This document shows, piece by piece, positions 36,876-51,400 of a stretch of DNA of 64,000 nucleotides. The position numbers and the translations under genes are program-made. Origin of the DNA: Caprimulgus europaeus (taxonomy: Eukaryota; Chordata; Aves; Caprimulgiformes; Caprimulgidae). The stretch spans positions 10,856,554 to 10,920,553 of the forward strand of contig OU015529.1 in the NCBI GenBank assembly GCA_907165065.1. The letters are read 5' to 3'. Within the stretch, counting starts at the first letter, position 1, and every line of letters begins with the position of its first letter. Under the pieces are notes generated by a model, which was not told where the DNA came from, did no database searches, and saw nothing but the letters and a program-made list of their open reading frames with translations.

Positions 36876-38500
36876 ATAAAATTTGTTACCTGTGACTTTT
36901 AATACTGTGAATTGTCCACCTCAAATAAATGATATGTTCATATTCACTTGTGAATTTAATTGTTCTTAGACCTACAAGAACTTCTTTATAGGCATGGGAA
37001 TGTGAATGGACTGGGAAGTAAGATTTCACTGCTAGAAGTTGTTTTTCAAGGTTAGAAAGACTTCAGCTCTTGCTTTAATACTATTGTGTGCTTTTAATGG
37101 CCAAAAACATAATCAACAGTATCTGCTTCCACTGAAGAGACTAGAGTTCTTGATCTGTGTTAGAGTGAAAGGAGGCACTAGTGCAAAAAATGAAAACTTT
37201 TTTGTGAGCCTAGTTGCTACTAGGCAGTGTAGTTTGACACTCTGAGAAGAGCAAACCAAGTTTCAAGATTGAGGTGTTTCCTCTTACAAAAGAGAAAGCA
37301 TCTGTATTAGAAACTGACCTGTACAAAGTTACTGCTTTCTAAGCTGTAGCACAGAAAAGCAGGCATTCTCTACTCACTCCACAAAGATCTCTTTCAGCTG
37401 AATGAAGCACTGTGGTTGGTATCTGAACACTGCTAGTTGAAGGGCCCACCACAGAGTGCTGGACTTCAACATCCAAATGGATCTACATAGGGAAGTTTCA
37501 CTTGTTGATAGAATGAACAAAGTACTTCCTGGGCACTGCAGCAGGTGGCATCACAGCATTCAGCCTCAAGTTTATGCAGATCTCAGTGGCACTAGACTTA
37601 CTGTCCCCAACCGAGTTGCTCATCAGAACCTGGAACATTTATTTGGTTCCTCCCCAGTCTCATCTGGGGGAAAAAAGATTTAAGCTATCAGTTGACTTTT
37701 AAGTCACATTCCTTTAAGGAAGCATGAGAAAGATGAGCAGTATGGTTCCATGCACTTTTAGAGTCTTAGAAGCCTTTATAGCCTCAGGTTATGACAAACA
37801 CATTAAGTGACAGAACAGTTAACTGAAAATGTCAAGGCCTTTGAGCCTAGACTAGAAACGGAATTTGGTTTAGGCTTCATGAAACAGAAGGCAGTTGTTT
37901 TTACTAGCAAGGGGTGGGTCTTTCCTGACCAACAAGTCTACTTGTTGCTTTCCTTTTGGGCTATTGGACCAAAAGCATTAAATATAGAGAGGAACAGCCA
38001 CTAGCTGTGAGAATCTGGCACAGCTGAGGAGAATGTTACAGTAGATACCTATTACAGTAGTCTAGTAGATTACTACAGAGTCAAGGAGGAACTGTCAGCA
38101 GAGACAGCATACACTGATTGAAGACATTGCTAAAGATAGAGACTACTCATATTGCCTGAAGAGTTTTCTAAAGAAACAGCATCAGCCTTAGAGAATGGTA
38201 TCTGATGCCTTTTTTCATGGGATAGGCTAAGCTAGAATAATTAATTTATGCTGAAGATTTTGGCACATATCACCCTACTACAAGAAAAGGAGAGTTGAGT
38301 AGAGGAACAACATCTGGTCTTGCACTATCTGATTGCCTCACAGCTTGAGCTATGGCTGAGCAGTAACAGCACAGGAACAAGTTAGCTTTCTGCAGCAGTT
38401 GTGTTCTAGCTGCAGCTGTCCATAACCAGGCAGTAGTAAAACTTTCAGCTGACAGTCTGCGTGTAGCAGAGAAACAAGTCACTCACACAAGCTTTGGTTT
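36876..38500. other. Tail-to-tail intergenic gap
   Basis: About 1.6 kb between the ZDHHC6 and ACSL5 3' ends. The short ORFs here lack family resemblance. No repeat or RNA gene was recognised. Confidence 0.7.
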
Positions 38501-39328
38501 GATTGTACAGTTAGAATTTATTGCATCCTATATCCTTGGGAATAACAGCTAAAGTTTTCCACTTATAAGGCTCAAAGTCATAAGTTTTGAGGCTTCATAA
38601 CTTCCATTGCATTTGAAAATGTGCAAAGACTGATCCAGTGCCTCTCATACTAGAGTATCAACTATGTTTGCTTTAAACACATGCACTTTGTAAACCAGTT
38701 GATGCCAGACTACTCATTTTCATTAAAAACAACCTATAGTGTGGTCCAGGGCTAGGAATAGGAAATTCACTTCTGTATTTGCTAAACAGATGTTCATCTC
38801 CAATCCATATTGTGACAGCTTGAGTTGAGCCAGGTTATAGCATCCTGAGTAGAAACCAAAGTGTTATTTTCCTGCACTTGGTTTTTGAACTATCTCCCCC
38901 CACCTCCCCCGAAACATGTAACTGCATGAAAGAGTTCAGTCCAAGTGTAGATCAATCCACAAAAGGTAGCAATGGAGTTCATAGTTGGAGCAGGAAAACA
39001 GGATTTGCTTTTGACAGCAAGAAGTGCATATAGCTGCCTTGTAAAGGCTGAGGCTCTTGAATGTTTTTGTGCTTCATTCACAGTCCAAGGAAAATGAAAG
39101 TTCTAGCTTTGCCTAGACAGCTGATGCTTAGTCCTGCAAGATGTGAACACTGTCAATTGTCAGTTATATTATAACCATCTTCATCTGAAAGTAATTTTTC
39201 CCAGGATACCAGAAACAATATATTTAAGTTGTCCTTGCTCCCCTCCACTGATGCTTGTGTTCTTCATAGGCCCTGTAGTGTCATAGATTTGTCTGGATAC
39301 TCCATGCAGTTTAGTTTAAATTAGCCAC
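38500..39328 (-). other. ACSL5: ACSL5 3' UTR (end inferred)
   Basis: Runs from the stop to about 20 bp past the AATAAA on the minus strand at 38517-38522. A length of about 0.8 kb is plausible; no other feature was recognised inside it. Confidence 0.55.
38517..38522 (-). terminator. ACSL5 candidate poly(A) signal (AATAAA)
   Basis: Canonical hexamer on the minus strand, about 0.8 kb after the ACSL5 stop. Confidence 0.55.
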
Positions 39329-39469
39329 TTATTCCTGCACACTTGAATAGAGGGCCTCAATCTGCTTCTGGAAGAGTTTAACAAGCTCTGCTCGCTTTGC
39401 CTTCAGTGTTGGTGTCAAGAGTCCATTTTCTACAGAGAACATCTCTGTGTGGATGTACAGGTCTTTAAC
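39329..39469 (-). CDS. ACSL5: ACSL5 coding exon 20 (stop)
   Basis: Residues 638-683, [19 protein letters not shown] to the TAA at 39329-39331. Acceptor TGATAG. The C-terminus has the normal family length. Confidence 0.97.
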   Translation of the reverse strand, partial: VKDLYIHTEMFSVENGLLTPTLKAKRAELVKLFQKQIEALYSSVQE

Positions 39470-42400
39470 CTATCAAAAGAAAATAATTTAGCACTTACAT
39501 AATTGCTCAGAGGACAAACAACAGTTCTTCCCAGCTTCCTTGAGCTCAGTGCAAGAACTTGCTTAGTCTCAGGAGATCCAGTAACTAAACTGTTTTTCAA
39601 TGCAAGTCAAACTCTTTGGCTGACACAGCAAGAGGACAGGCTAGAACTACAGTACAGCTCCTGCAGCTTATGGTGAACCTCTACTCCATCTCATGGCAAT
39701 TGCTGCTGTTGCCCTGTACAGCCACCTGTCTCTTGGTCAAGTGACAGGCAGACAGTCAATGTTTCACTGCCTACTCCAATCAGTTATCTGGGGCAGCTGT
39801 CTTAGGTCCCATCCTGGTACAGTTAGTAACAAGAATGTAGACTTCCCAGCCATTGCATTAGCAATGCAGGTGCTTGTGACAAGCAGGATTTGGAAGTACT
39901 CACTTGTTCAAAGGATTTAAGGCCAGCTTCTTTCCCCAATCTGACCATATCTTCTAGAATAGCTTTCTTCACTGCCTAGAAGAAACCAAGCAGCAGAGTG
40001 GGTAAAATTGTGATTTTGGTTTTTTTTAATTGCAACTCAAGACCATATCCATTTCCCAGTCAGTGAAAATTGAGGTTGGCAAGAATATATGTACATATTT
40101 CAGCATTGAAGATTTATTATCTTAAGGCCACTACAAGATCATGTCTATCTTCTCATGGGAGAAAAAGCAGTGATAGCCCTTGAAACATCAAGAGACACCT
40201 TGAAACATCAAGAGACACCCATACTTAGTTCCAGTTTTTACTGTAAAGCTGCTTGCATGACTCACCCAGCATTAAACCAGTTTAATTTTTTTAAAAGTGT
40301 GTAAAATGAAGGCAAAGAAATGCAAGATTTTACTTTGGAATTAAATTCTACCTATAATCTACTAAAACTGTAAAGCCACTCACTGGATTTTTGCAGACAT
40401 TTTCATAGGAACCTTTTATTCCCAGTTTTGCTGCAAATTCTGGAAGCGTCTCAGGATCAGGAACCACTATACCTATTAGAAAAGACTGAAAACAAGTGGA
40501 AGTAGTCATGTTGAGACCAAGATAAGGCATCTGAAATTACTTTGATTGTCTGTGTGAACTTGATTGTGGACAGTGTCTCTATAACAAGCCACATCTACAT
40601 CCACATCCATTTCCAGAGTTCGGAAGGTGGCTACAAGGGCTTTTGAGTCACTTATCTGGGTTCTGAGAGCAGTAATTGAAGTACTAATGCAGTTATGTGT
40701 GCTGAATGCTCCAGCAATTACTTTTGGCTGGTTTACAGGTTGAAGACTGGCCTCTGCTAGCACAGATGACTCCTCTGTGGCAAAGCAGTGGAGAAACTGT
40801 ACAGAGCTGACCTGACATACTAAATCCCATACAAGTATGTAATTAGCCTTTACCCATCTTGCAACTTCATGATGCCAAGATCTCCTTTTGTTTTCTGTCA
40901 TTTGGGAAGGCTGTAGGGCTGGAAGGATATTCCTATAAACATGGCACTGAGCAACAAAACTTGTTTATGTACTCTGTATATACATCTATTTGTGCCCGAT
41001 GTTCCACAACTCATTGTGGGAGGAGTCTTGCAGGATGCTGACATGTAACATTGCTTACCCTCAGGCTTTCCCCATGTACGAAGACCTGGGCTACAGGAGC
41101 ACTTCTGATATAGACATTTTCTATCTTCTCTGGAGCAATGTATTCTCCTTGTGCAAGTTTAAATATATTCTTCTTCCTATCAATGATCTTCAATGTTCCA
41201 TTCTAGAGTTTAAAGACAGAGACCATTGGTTTCAACTATCTGTCTTGCTTCTATAGGAAGCAGAAGATAACAGGTTTGGTTTTGTTGTATAAAAGGCACA
41301 TAATAGTCTGGAACTGGTCTTTGCTCTCTACAGAGAGAAGAGGCACTTTGTCTAATTTCTCCAGTTAGCTCAGAACATGATTAGACAGCTTCTTCATTCT
41401 CCTCTGACAGAAACCAAGACACCTCATTCTTCATTGTGAAAGTGACAGTCTTAACTACTGGCCTAGGAGGTGTTATTTGAGGTCTTGCAACCTAACTGGT
41501 CTTTGGAGCTTCGCCTGGAGTTACTCGGTGAATAATCACAAAATATCAGGCAAGGCTTTTATTCTAGAATTCACTTCTCCAGCTTTTCAGTTTACTGTAA
41601 ACTAGCCAGGAATTCACATCCAAAGGATGGTTTGTAATAAGCAGTTACTTACTGGCAGCCATTTCCCTATGTCTCCAGTATGGAGCCAGCCATCTTTATC
41701 AATTGCTTCTGCAGTCTTCTCGGGGTCTTTCAGATAACCCTTGAACACATTTGGTCCTTTAATGCAGACCTACAGCAAACACATAACATTGTGAGTCACC
41801 AATTCTTATGTTTCAGTATTTCTTGATACACGTAGGAGATTGTACCTACCTCGCCTTCATTGTTAGAAGAAAAGTAGTTCATTTCTTCCACATCATCCAG
41901 TTTTATGATATTACAAGCCAAAGGGGCTCCAACATGGCCTAAGAGAAAAAAAACAAAAAACAAAGTTATGTTTTGGGAATTCCGCTAGCAGTTGGCCCTA
42001 TTTGACCTAAAGCTAGAAAGCCTAGGTCTTGAAGTGAGATGGGAGAACTCAGGTGCCTCCTACCTATGAGACTTCAGTGACAGTAGTTACTTAGTGGCTC
42101 TTTGTTACTCCTTTAGAAAGAACCAGTAGTGTTTAAATGAGTCTGATGCTGTATGTTCAAGAAAGTTATTGTAATGCCATTTTTAGACAGTTAATGCAGG
42201 ATAAGTAGCAGTTAAATATCAGTGCTTAGAGCCATTTGTTGGTGTAATCAACCATGTACCACACTTGCCTCAACAGAATTCCCTCAGACTCTGGTGTTTA
42301 TTTGCATTTCATCCTCATTATGCTGTGTAGTTACTGTGTTCTCAAAGATGGTGACTTGAGCTTGAATTTAGAATAACCAGTATTAAAAACATCCATGCTA

Positions 42401-45400
42401 AGATGAAAGCTAGATCTTCAAAGTCAGATAGTACTTCAGGAAAATAGTCAAATAGCATGTCTGATATTTTAGTCATAATTCTTTGAGTTAAACAAGTTAT
42501 TTGGGAGCTAAAGCTAGTGTCTTAAAGACATTTGGAAAGTCCTTGTCCAGTTTGCTCAGCTCTGTACAGACACTCCTTTCCTGTACAGTGGGACAGGGTC
42601 TAGGCTGACCTACAATCACTTTACACAAGAGATCCTCACCTATGTGAGTGAAGAATTTTGGTACCTATTAAGCACACAGGTGATTTGCTACCAAAAAATC
42701 ACTTTGAGGTTAAATACTTGGGATTTAACTTCCATTGAACTAAAAGCAATAGAGCACCTAAGCTTGAGTGCCACTTTCAACTGTTAGAGAGTTTCTAAGT
42801 CTCAGCTACCATACCTGTTGTCCAGTCTCCAGGCATTGAGAAAGTGCACCCAGCTGAGCATTCAGTCTGGCCATAAGCTTCAAAGATCTACATGAAAAAG
42901 GATGAATATTCTTTGAACATTAAGTATTTGGTGCAAAAAAGCTAAGTTTCAACCATGCCCATGCTCAAGTCTCCTTCTTAGAAAGGCATCCAAGACAGTC
43001 TTAACCTTTAAGACTTCTTGGTCTTATTGGTGTGACCAGATGTTCTTCAAGTTCACCTGTCCAAACCTTGCTTTGGTCACCTCACTCTCTGAACTCTCTT
43101 CTCAGATGTACTACATTGGGAGCTCTTGGACTGTCAGGATAAGCCACAAAGCTCAGAGGCAGCTGCCTGACTTTGAATCACAATGTTAGGGATTGGAAGG
43201 GACCTCAAAAAAATCATCTAGTCCAACCATCCTGCCAGAGAAGGATCCCCTACAGCAGATCCCACAGGAATGTGTCCAGGCAGGTTTTGAATGTCTCCAG
43301 AGAAGACTTCACAACCTCTCTGGGCAGCCTGTTCCAGTGTCCTGTCACTCTCACAGTGAAAATGTTTTTCCTTATGTTTACATTGAGCCTCCTATGCTTC
43401 AGCTTGCACCCACTGCCCCTTGTCCTACCATTGGACATCAATGGTAGGACATCAGCATCACCGAGTACTGTATTTTCCTATTTCTGATGCTCTATTGCTC
43501 TTCCCAGAGCCTACAGGATGGCTTTTCATAGTGCAGTTTGAAGTCAGCCCTGCAGAATTTTGTTCCTGTTATAGTTAACTCAGATCAAGCAGTCTGTAAA
43601 TACTGAAGACAGCAATCTCCCCAGAAACAAGCTGGGCTGGACCACAGCTCTATCACTGGTCACTTATTTGGGCATAATGAAACAGGTCTTAATTGAAAGA
43701 AAAAACTCAGCTTACCTGACAGCCCAATGCTGCTCTAAGAAATGTCAGGATAGAGGGAGATATAGGGGCTGCACCTGTGACCATTATACGCACTCTTCCA
43801 CCCATGGTTTCCTACAAGTGAAATAGAAGCCATTAGATCCTTCAATACTACACTGCTCAGTTTACTTACTCTTGGAATAACTTACTTGAACTTTTTTGAA
43901 GATTAGTTTATCCCAAATGCTGTCATTTCGAATTATGCCCTGTTTTATTTCAGCCATCTTTATAATCACAGCAAGGTTTAACAGGCAACGTTTCACTGGG
44001 CTCTTTGCAGCACTTTGTATCTGCAAGGAAAAGTATCAGTGACTCTTGGTTGCAATTCATATATGTATCTCCAATTCTTGCTTTGTTAGTAGCCACTGTC
44101 TTACTTTGATGTTCTAGTGTGTTTCATAGAATCACAGAATGGTTTGGGTTGGAAGGGACCTTAAAGATCATCCAGTTCCAACCCCCCTGCCATCAGCAGG
44201 GACACCTTCCACTAGACCAGGTTGCTCAAAGCCTCATCCAACCTGGCCTTAAACACCTCCAGGGAGGGGGCAGCCACAACTTCCTTGGGCAACCTGTTTC
44301 AGTGTCTGACCATCCTCACAGTGAAGAATTTCTTCCTAATGTCTAATCTAAACCTCCCCTCTTTCAGCTTAAAGCCATTTCCCCTTGTTCTATCACTAAA
44401 TGCCCTTATGAAAAGTCCCTCCCCAGCTTTCTTGTAGGCCCCTTTCAGGTATTGGAAGGCTGCTATAAGATCTCCCCGGAGCCTTCTCTTTTCCAGAGTT
44501 TCTTCACTATTGCCGTGGTCTAGGAGATGAACCAAGAAGCAATACTAATTTGTGTTGAGATACTTCAGCCACAGCTTTGAGGGATAGGGACCCCTCTAGC
44601 TTTGCACTTGCTCTATTTGCATTCCAAAGATAAACAAACTGTTTTCTCTGAACAGCAGTAGTCTTAGCCCAGTCATTACTAGATACACTTTTCTTATACT
44701 CCAGGTCTCAGGGCTCTTTCCATCTCCTCTGAAAGTATTTTGAAGAATTCTTCCTGCTAAGGAGTAATTAACTAGTGATGATCTTATGGTGCATTCAATA
44801 TTAATTTAAACTTATATGCTTGCTTAGGTATATGAACATGAAGATAATTTCCCTGAAATTGGTCACATACCTTGTCATATATTCTATTGAGCAGTCTTGG
44901 TACAACTGGAAATAGTGTTGGCTTCAAGTTTTTCATGTCATCTGTTAGAAACTTAATGTCTCCTTGGAAGAATCCCACTTTTGCTCCACAGCTGTAGACC
45001 ACAGTCTAAAAATTGACCAAAATAAGATTAGTCAAGGATAATTCCTAGCTTCATTAGCTATAATTATTTGTCTGTGGAAAGCAGCATGATTTCCAGTGCC
45101 CAGTGGTAGGAAAGTTCTTGTGTGAATAGGTTTTGAGGAAATACAGAAAGCTATCACACTATCATTTGATTTATAGAAGCTCAGATGCATAAAGTAAGTT
45201 CTACCACACAACTTTGATTTGTAGTCACCACAGAAACAAAGTTTTGCATTGTGGTTGAATACACTGAATTTACAACAGCTTGACAAGGAATAGGACAAGA
45301 CACGTTCTGTTTTAAATACTGAGTTGGGAACTGAGGTTAAGAGGCTGTCCCAAGACCAGTACATGTAGAAGAATTAGATCCTAACACAAAGTTGCTAATA

Positions 45401-48400
45401 TTCCCTGTCGAAGTGTGGCTTAATGCAACATGCTGGGGGGAAGTACATTAATTGGAAGACTAGAACCTCAGTTTAGAAAACAGATAGGCAGGATGACAAA
45501 GCCCAGCAGAGTAAACAGTGGAGAACTTACCACTGTTTACCTCTGAGTACTAAATCCACTGGTCTTAAACTGTTTCCTCTTTAAGTGTTAGCTTTGACTG
45601 TGTTTGACTAAGGGCTTGATGCTGTTAGCTTCCCTCACTGATTTCTTAGTACATCACAAACTCAGTGAGGCTGGACTAAAGAACAAAGCTTTATTTAATG
45701 AGGATAGCAGACGCATCTTGAAGTAGTAACTAGGCATTATTTAGTCAATTCAGACATTTTATTTTAGGCAGGTGGTCCTAACTATTTAGGTATGACTTCT
45801 AGCAAGTGTTACTGTCTGAGCTAGTTCATACATTCAGGATCTTCTACAGAAGCTTAGTAGCATGCACAGTCTACTTACCTGTACAACTCTCTCAAACATG
45901 TGAGCCAAGGGAAGATAGGACATGGTGATATCTGAACTTGTCAACTCAACTGTGTTCTAGAGAGGAAAGAAATAGAAGTAGGTTAGCAGTCCCTATACCT
46001 GCTCGAGTTACCCTGAAGCAGAAAGTGAATAGAATTTGCATCAGTTAGAGTACTTTGAAATAGACACTTCAAATGACTGAAGCAACTTGGGCTCATCCAT
46101 CACCTCTTCAAAATCTGCAGCTGTAACTCAGACATACTAGGTCAAGATTATTTTTATGTTTGGCAAGACTTGAAATAGGGTAGTTTAGTACTCTTGGCAT
46201 TTAGGACTGACTCATTCTAGAATAACTTCTGAATAGTTCAGTTAGCAGTAACTTACCTCTGTGCTTCTAAGGAAGGCAGCAGCATTTGCAACAACATTTT
46301 GATGTGTCAGCATGGCTCCCTTAGGGTTACCTTTGGAGAGATCAAGCAAAGTCAGCTGTGGCTTTGACTGCTCCTGCATATTAGGCTTAGTCATAACATG
46401 CATTGTCTTAAGAGATCACCAATATGCCTCATTTTGAGCACTTTCAGCTATAGATATTATATAAAGGAAATGTCTACTGAAACAGCAGAGTAATTAAAAG
46501 TAGCATAGAGAACACTGAAACAGGATGTTTCTCTAGCCCTGGTGGATCAGAATATACACACAGTTAAACAATCAATCTCTTTAACATTAAGACCTTGTAT
46601 TTTTCATAGGGTAAGACAACATGAATTTAGCTATTCTTCCCCCATCTCTAAGAAGCTTTGTCTTAGTGCATTTGACTTGTAATGACAATGTCCCAAGTAA
46701 AACTGCAATAGTGGCTTGACACTGTTCTAATTTAGTGGTTTAATTCTATGTTGTTAGAGTTTCCTTTTTTGTGCTGGAAAGCTACTTTTTTCAGCACAAG
46801 GAGACTGTTTTAGTGAGGAAGCATCACTATATAGTCTCTTACCTGTGGTTCCACTGGTAAAACATACGATGCAAAGATCTTCAGGCTTAGGAGGCTAGAG
46901 GGGAAAAGCCACATAAGGTCAACAGAGTAAGGATTATGTTGCTTATCAGTATTTACATACAATTCCTGAAGGGGGATGAACCAGGAACTCTGTCTGGAAA
47001 CAGCAAGACAAGATACAAAAATAATCCTGCCAGCGTCCTCTACTAGCAGCATGGTAAGAGGTCCTTCTAGAGATTAGTTTTGCAAGTTTAGAACTGTTCC
47101 AGAGATACTTACAACTGGTTCACTGATGTTGTTTCTTCCCAGCTCCTGTGTTAAGAGAGAAAACACAGCTTACCAATTGCAACTGAAAGACGTGCAACAA
47201 CCGTGGGTGAATATGTAATTGTATTTCAAATGTAACACTTGTTTTTACTTTGCCTCTTGATACTCTCTCTCATTCAGAGAGAGCTGTTGGTTTTCCTGAA
47301 TTTAATACCCACAGCTTGGAAAAGGTGACTCCTAGGGTTGTGGAAAGCATTAATTTGACTGTGTAGAAAGTGATCAGAACTACTTAAAGAATTTGGAAGT
47401 CCTGAGTGGAGATACTTCATTTTATTTCATGTAGGCCACATCTCTTGTACTTTACTTTACATTTATGCATCATACCTGGAAGATTAAGCCTAGTATTTGG
47501 TTGTCAAAGCAGCCAGTAATCTGAGTCTAACTGAAACTATTAAGTGCAACTGCCAGTTTAGAAGCCTGATAAAACCTGTTACAACTGCACCATGAATTAA
47601 GCTAAGGAAGTCTTCAGTTTAACACATACTGACTGCCACAACACATGGCCACATTAGTCAGTGGTTTGAACCCTGCAAGTCCAGTGGGTAATTATATCAA
47701 GTTTCAAAATGTCTGTGTATCAAGATCTTGGGTACAGGTGTGACAACTGGATAATGCTTACATTAAATTGTCATTGTTGCCAGAGAGGGTCCAGATGTCT
47801 AGCTGGCAAGGTATTCCTCTGCAAGATCAAGCAGGAGCATTTATTAACCTACCTCAACCTCCTGCAGTGCTAGAATTTCAACTCCCACTTTAGCTCCTCT
47901 GTCCTTGAGCTCTTTATCAAAGAGATCCATGAGGATGATAGTCTTCAGACATGGGGTCTTTTCTTGCTCACAGTTCTCAAGCAAGATCTGTGCCTTCTCA
48001 GGCTTGTCACAGATCACTATGCTTATGTCAGCTACAGAAAAGAAATTACATTTCAGAAGTTTGTTTAGAAAGAATGAGGCTAGTGACAGCTCAGTAGCAT
48101 ATACATTTAAAACATAGCATTGGTTTGTTCTAAAGCTATTTGCATTTGTTCATATGGATTCAGTGGCTGGCTTATAGCATTAAGAAGACTCCTCCTACCA
48201 CAGCCAACTGATTGAGCAAACTTGAGATTCTAGCTACACAAAGTGAGGGCAAACACCGAGGAACTGAAGACAAATATCTTCAGTCACAGTCAAGATAGGC
48301 ATTTAAAGTTTTGGTATTGCCATAAAAGCTCAGAGTTGTCCTCACCAATTGTCTAGGTTTAACCATCTTCCTTAAATCTAAAGAAATTTAGACCTGTTGA

Positions 48401-51400
48401 AAGAAGTAGCTAAAATTCTTGAGTTAATGCCTCAGCTTCCTTGCATGTGCAAGAGTTTTATGTGATTACAAAAGCATTTCCCATTAAGTTGCAGAGGAAT
48501 TGGATTTGCCTGAACATGCTGGTTCCCCACTAGCCTAGTAAGTCACAGCTGTATAGTTCTAAGGCAAGACCTCTCTGTAATGTTCACCAGCACAACTGTT
48601 GAAGTTGCTTGGCAAATCCTGTTCATGGGTTGGATCCCAGATTGTTGTCACAGCAGTGGATATTTTTCCCCACATATCTATTACCCCCTAAGACTGGGGG
48701 AAGAAAGTTTGAAGATTTATCCAAGCTTCCTCACCAGTTTCTTCCATGATGGCATGCTAGTTGTTGCTTCTGTAGAACAGGCTCTAACCAGATAGATTGA
48801 ACAGATTTAGGCATGTCTTTACTCCTCCCTTCCTCCTCCACTCTTTACATCCTACAACTTTAAATCAGAGACACACATCTAGTCTTAATTTGCATACGAG
48901 CCTGTCTGCATTTTCTGGTTGTTTAGCAGTGTGCGAGTTCAAGATTGCAAAAGCTCAAATAGCAAGTAGTTGAGTACTGTCAGTGCAGGATGGTCCACAG
49001 GATCTAGCAGGTCTTCAGTGGACTTGCACCCAAGACACTAAGGGACATAGGAAGCCCATTGGCTTCTTCTAGGCATTGAACTATGTTCCCTACAAAGCAG
49101 CTTCCTTTACAGAAATCACCTATAAAAGTATAACAGCAGTAAGGTTAAAGCTGCTCTGAATTTTGCATAAAATTCTCTTGAAGTTCAGCCTTCTCAAAAC
49201 AAAAGTTCCTAGAGAAATTATTAAGAAATAGTGGAAGTCAATACTTACCTTTTTTAACAATATATATGATGGCATCCGGCCCCAGAGTGTCATAGAGCGG
49301 AACAGCAACCATTGAGTAAGTGTAGCAGGCATACTCTGAAATGACCCACTGAAGAAAGAAGACAGTACAGCTAAGGAAAACCAGCAGCTCACAAGACAGA
49401 ATTACCTAAAGGTTTTGTATAGCTTGACTAGCCTGTGCACACACCAGTAGCAGGGGTTGTGTAAGGAGTCTTCCATGAGACTTCTTAAGAGTAATGATTG
49501 TTCAAGATCACTGTATCGCCTGGCATAGTATGTGCTCAGTCAGTAATAGGGGAACTGGGAAGGGAAAAGCCAGTTGTGATTGTTCCTCATGTGGCATCAA
49601 GCTGTTTAAATACAGATCCTCCTCTCTCCCAAAGGTGTAACAACATTCTATGAAAGCATATTCAGTTTGCTTACCTCTGGTCTATTCTGAGCAAAAATGC
49701 CAATAAACTGGTTTGATGATGGTTTGCATCCTTTTTGCAGAAGCCCTGATCCCAGGTATTGAGCTCTGTCCAAAACCTGTAAGATAGTTTTCCCCTCACT
49801 TTAGTGTTACAAGAAATACCTCAAATTAAAATCACCTGTCATGTACAATACTCACCTGTTTATATGTCAGCCACTGATAAGGTTGGTTGGGTTTTCGGTA
49901 GCCTAAACAGTTGCCATTTCCTAATGAAATAGTTTGGAAAAAATCCGCTGTAAAGCTCAGTACTGAAGCTGCATAGCACCTTAATGCAAAACTTGTGAGA
50001 AATATTTTCAGTTGGACAACGAGCTAACTGCATGGAGCATGGAAGTGCACAGTGTCCATAGTTAAGCACTCTGCCCAAACCCAGGCTGTAAGACTGTTGG
50101 CTTTATCCTCACAAGCAATACTTCCAAAATCTGGTGATATTTTCCCATTTCACAACCCATGCAGGATTGAAATAGCTTGCAAGCTATCACATATTTCCAT
50201 ACATGGGACCTCTGAAGTCATATGAGGGCAAATTCATTCCTATTGTAAGAAGGCAGTAAATTCACACTAAAACCCACATCGTAAGACAAAGCAGAGGTGT
50301 TTCCCTCCCAACTCCCTCTGATGCTTAGTATCTGCTGACTCTTCACTGAACTCTATCTTAAACTTCTGATGTTTGTTCCTGCCCAGCCTGCCAACTAAGA
50401 CTACTTCTAAATCAGTAAGCGGGAAGGAGAGGGAATATTATGGTCACTTATCACTCCACCCCACAGACAGCTAGGAAAGCTTTTGCTAGCCTGATTTATT
50501 ACTATAGACAACAGGCAAGGCAAAAGAGATTGGAATAATTTTATTTACTTAGGATAGACAAGTACTAGCAGATGCAAAGCTTACCAGAAGCATGCAGTCC
50601 TCTCTGGAAAACTTCATACAAGGTTTTACCATCTTCAAAGTAATAAGAAAGTAGGTTATTATCTGTCAAGAGTGCAGCTCTTCTGGCTCCTCCCTGGGAA
50701 CAGAGCATAGTTATGAAATAGTGCAGAACAGATGCAATGACTTTTGCTCCTCAGCTGTTCTCCCAGCAATTCCCTTTAAATCATTTCAATAGCATTGCAT
50801 TGCTAGGGAAGTCTCATTTTCCTCCCCAATTTTGATCGACTTGGTCATCAGTCATATGCAGGCAGATTTTCTAGATGGCCTAGATTAATATTCAATTACA
50901 GATTATTAGAGAGACCTTGACTAAGATTGAGTGCTACCGCTTGCATAGTTACTTGAAGTCTAGCACCAGCCTCCAAGTTGATGCAAAGCATTTAAAATGC
51001 AGAAAAAACTCAGTGACAGCCAAGGCCATCTGGTAAAAAGCCCACCTAACCCCGTTGGCAAGAGCTGCTGTTTCTTACTCTTAGTGTCTTAAGACTCCCT
51101 TCTCCCCACCATATTTTTGAGTTGTACACCTGGGAGAGAAGGCTTTGTCTATCAGATAGGAGAATTTCCACTGATACCCAGAATCAGAATGGATCAGTAT
51201 TCAGATTAAGCTTCTCAAAAACAGTCCATGCCCACAAGCAGAGTAAGCATTACCTCAATTCCTATTGACTGCTTGTTCAAGTCAACAGGAGGAAAAACAG
51301 GTTTTGGCCTGCTTATCACCCACAGGAAGATGCCAGCTCCAAATACAATAAGACTAATCAATGCTGGTGTTGGGAGCGGGGAGAACAAGACTTGAAGTAT

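Larger units (their letters stand above)
39470..51253 (-). other. ACSL5 introns
   Basis: Nineteen introns, 74-1217 bp. Those over 300 bp hold no recognised coding sequence. Two sense CR1 ends lie at 43174-43440 (intron 13) and 44123-44496 (intron 11), and a 20-bp tandem duplication at 40181-40220 (intron 18). The longest intron, 48032-49248, appears unique. Confidence 0.85.

Noticed and set aside
40472-40485. Second AG acceptor 13 bases inside ACSL5 exon 18
   Set aside because: Using it would shift the frame and remove the conserved SFLIG; the upstream TTTTCAG gives exact phase closure.
40506-40901. 131-codon minus-strand ORF
   Set aside because: Lies in ACSL5 intron 18, is out of register with the flanking exons, and has no recognisable family.
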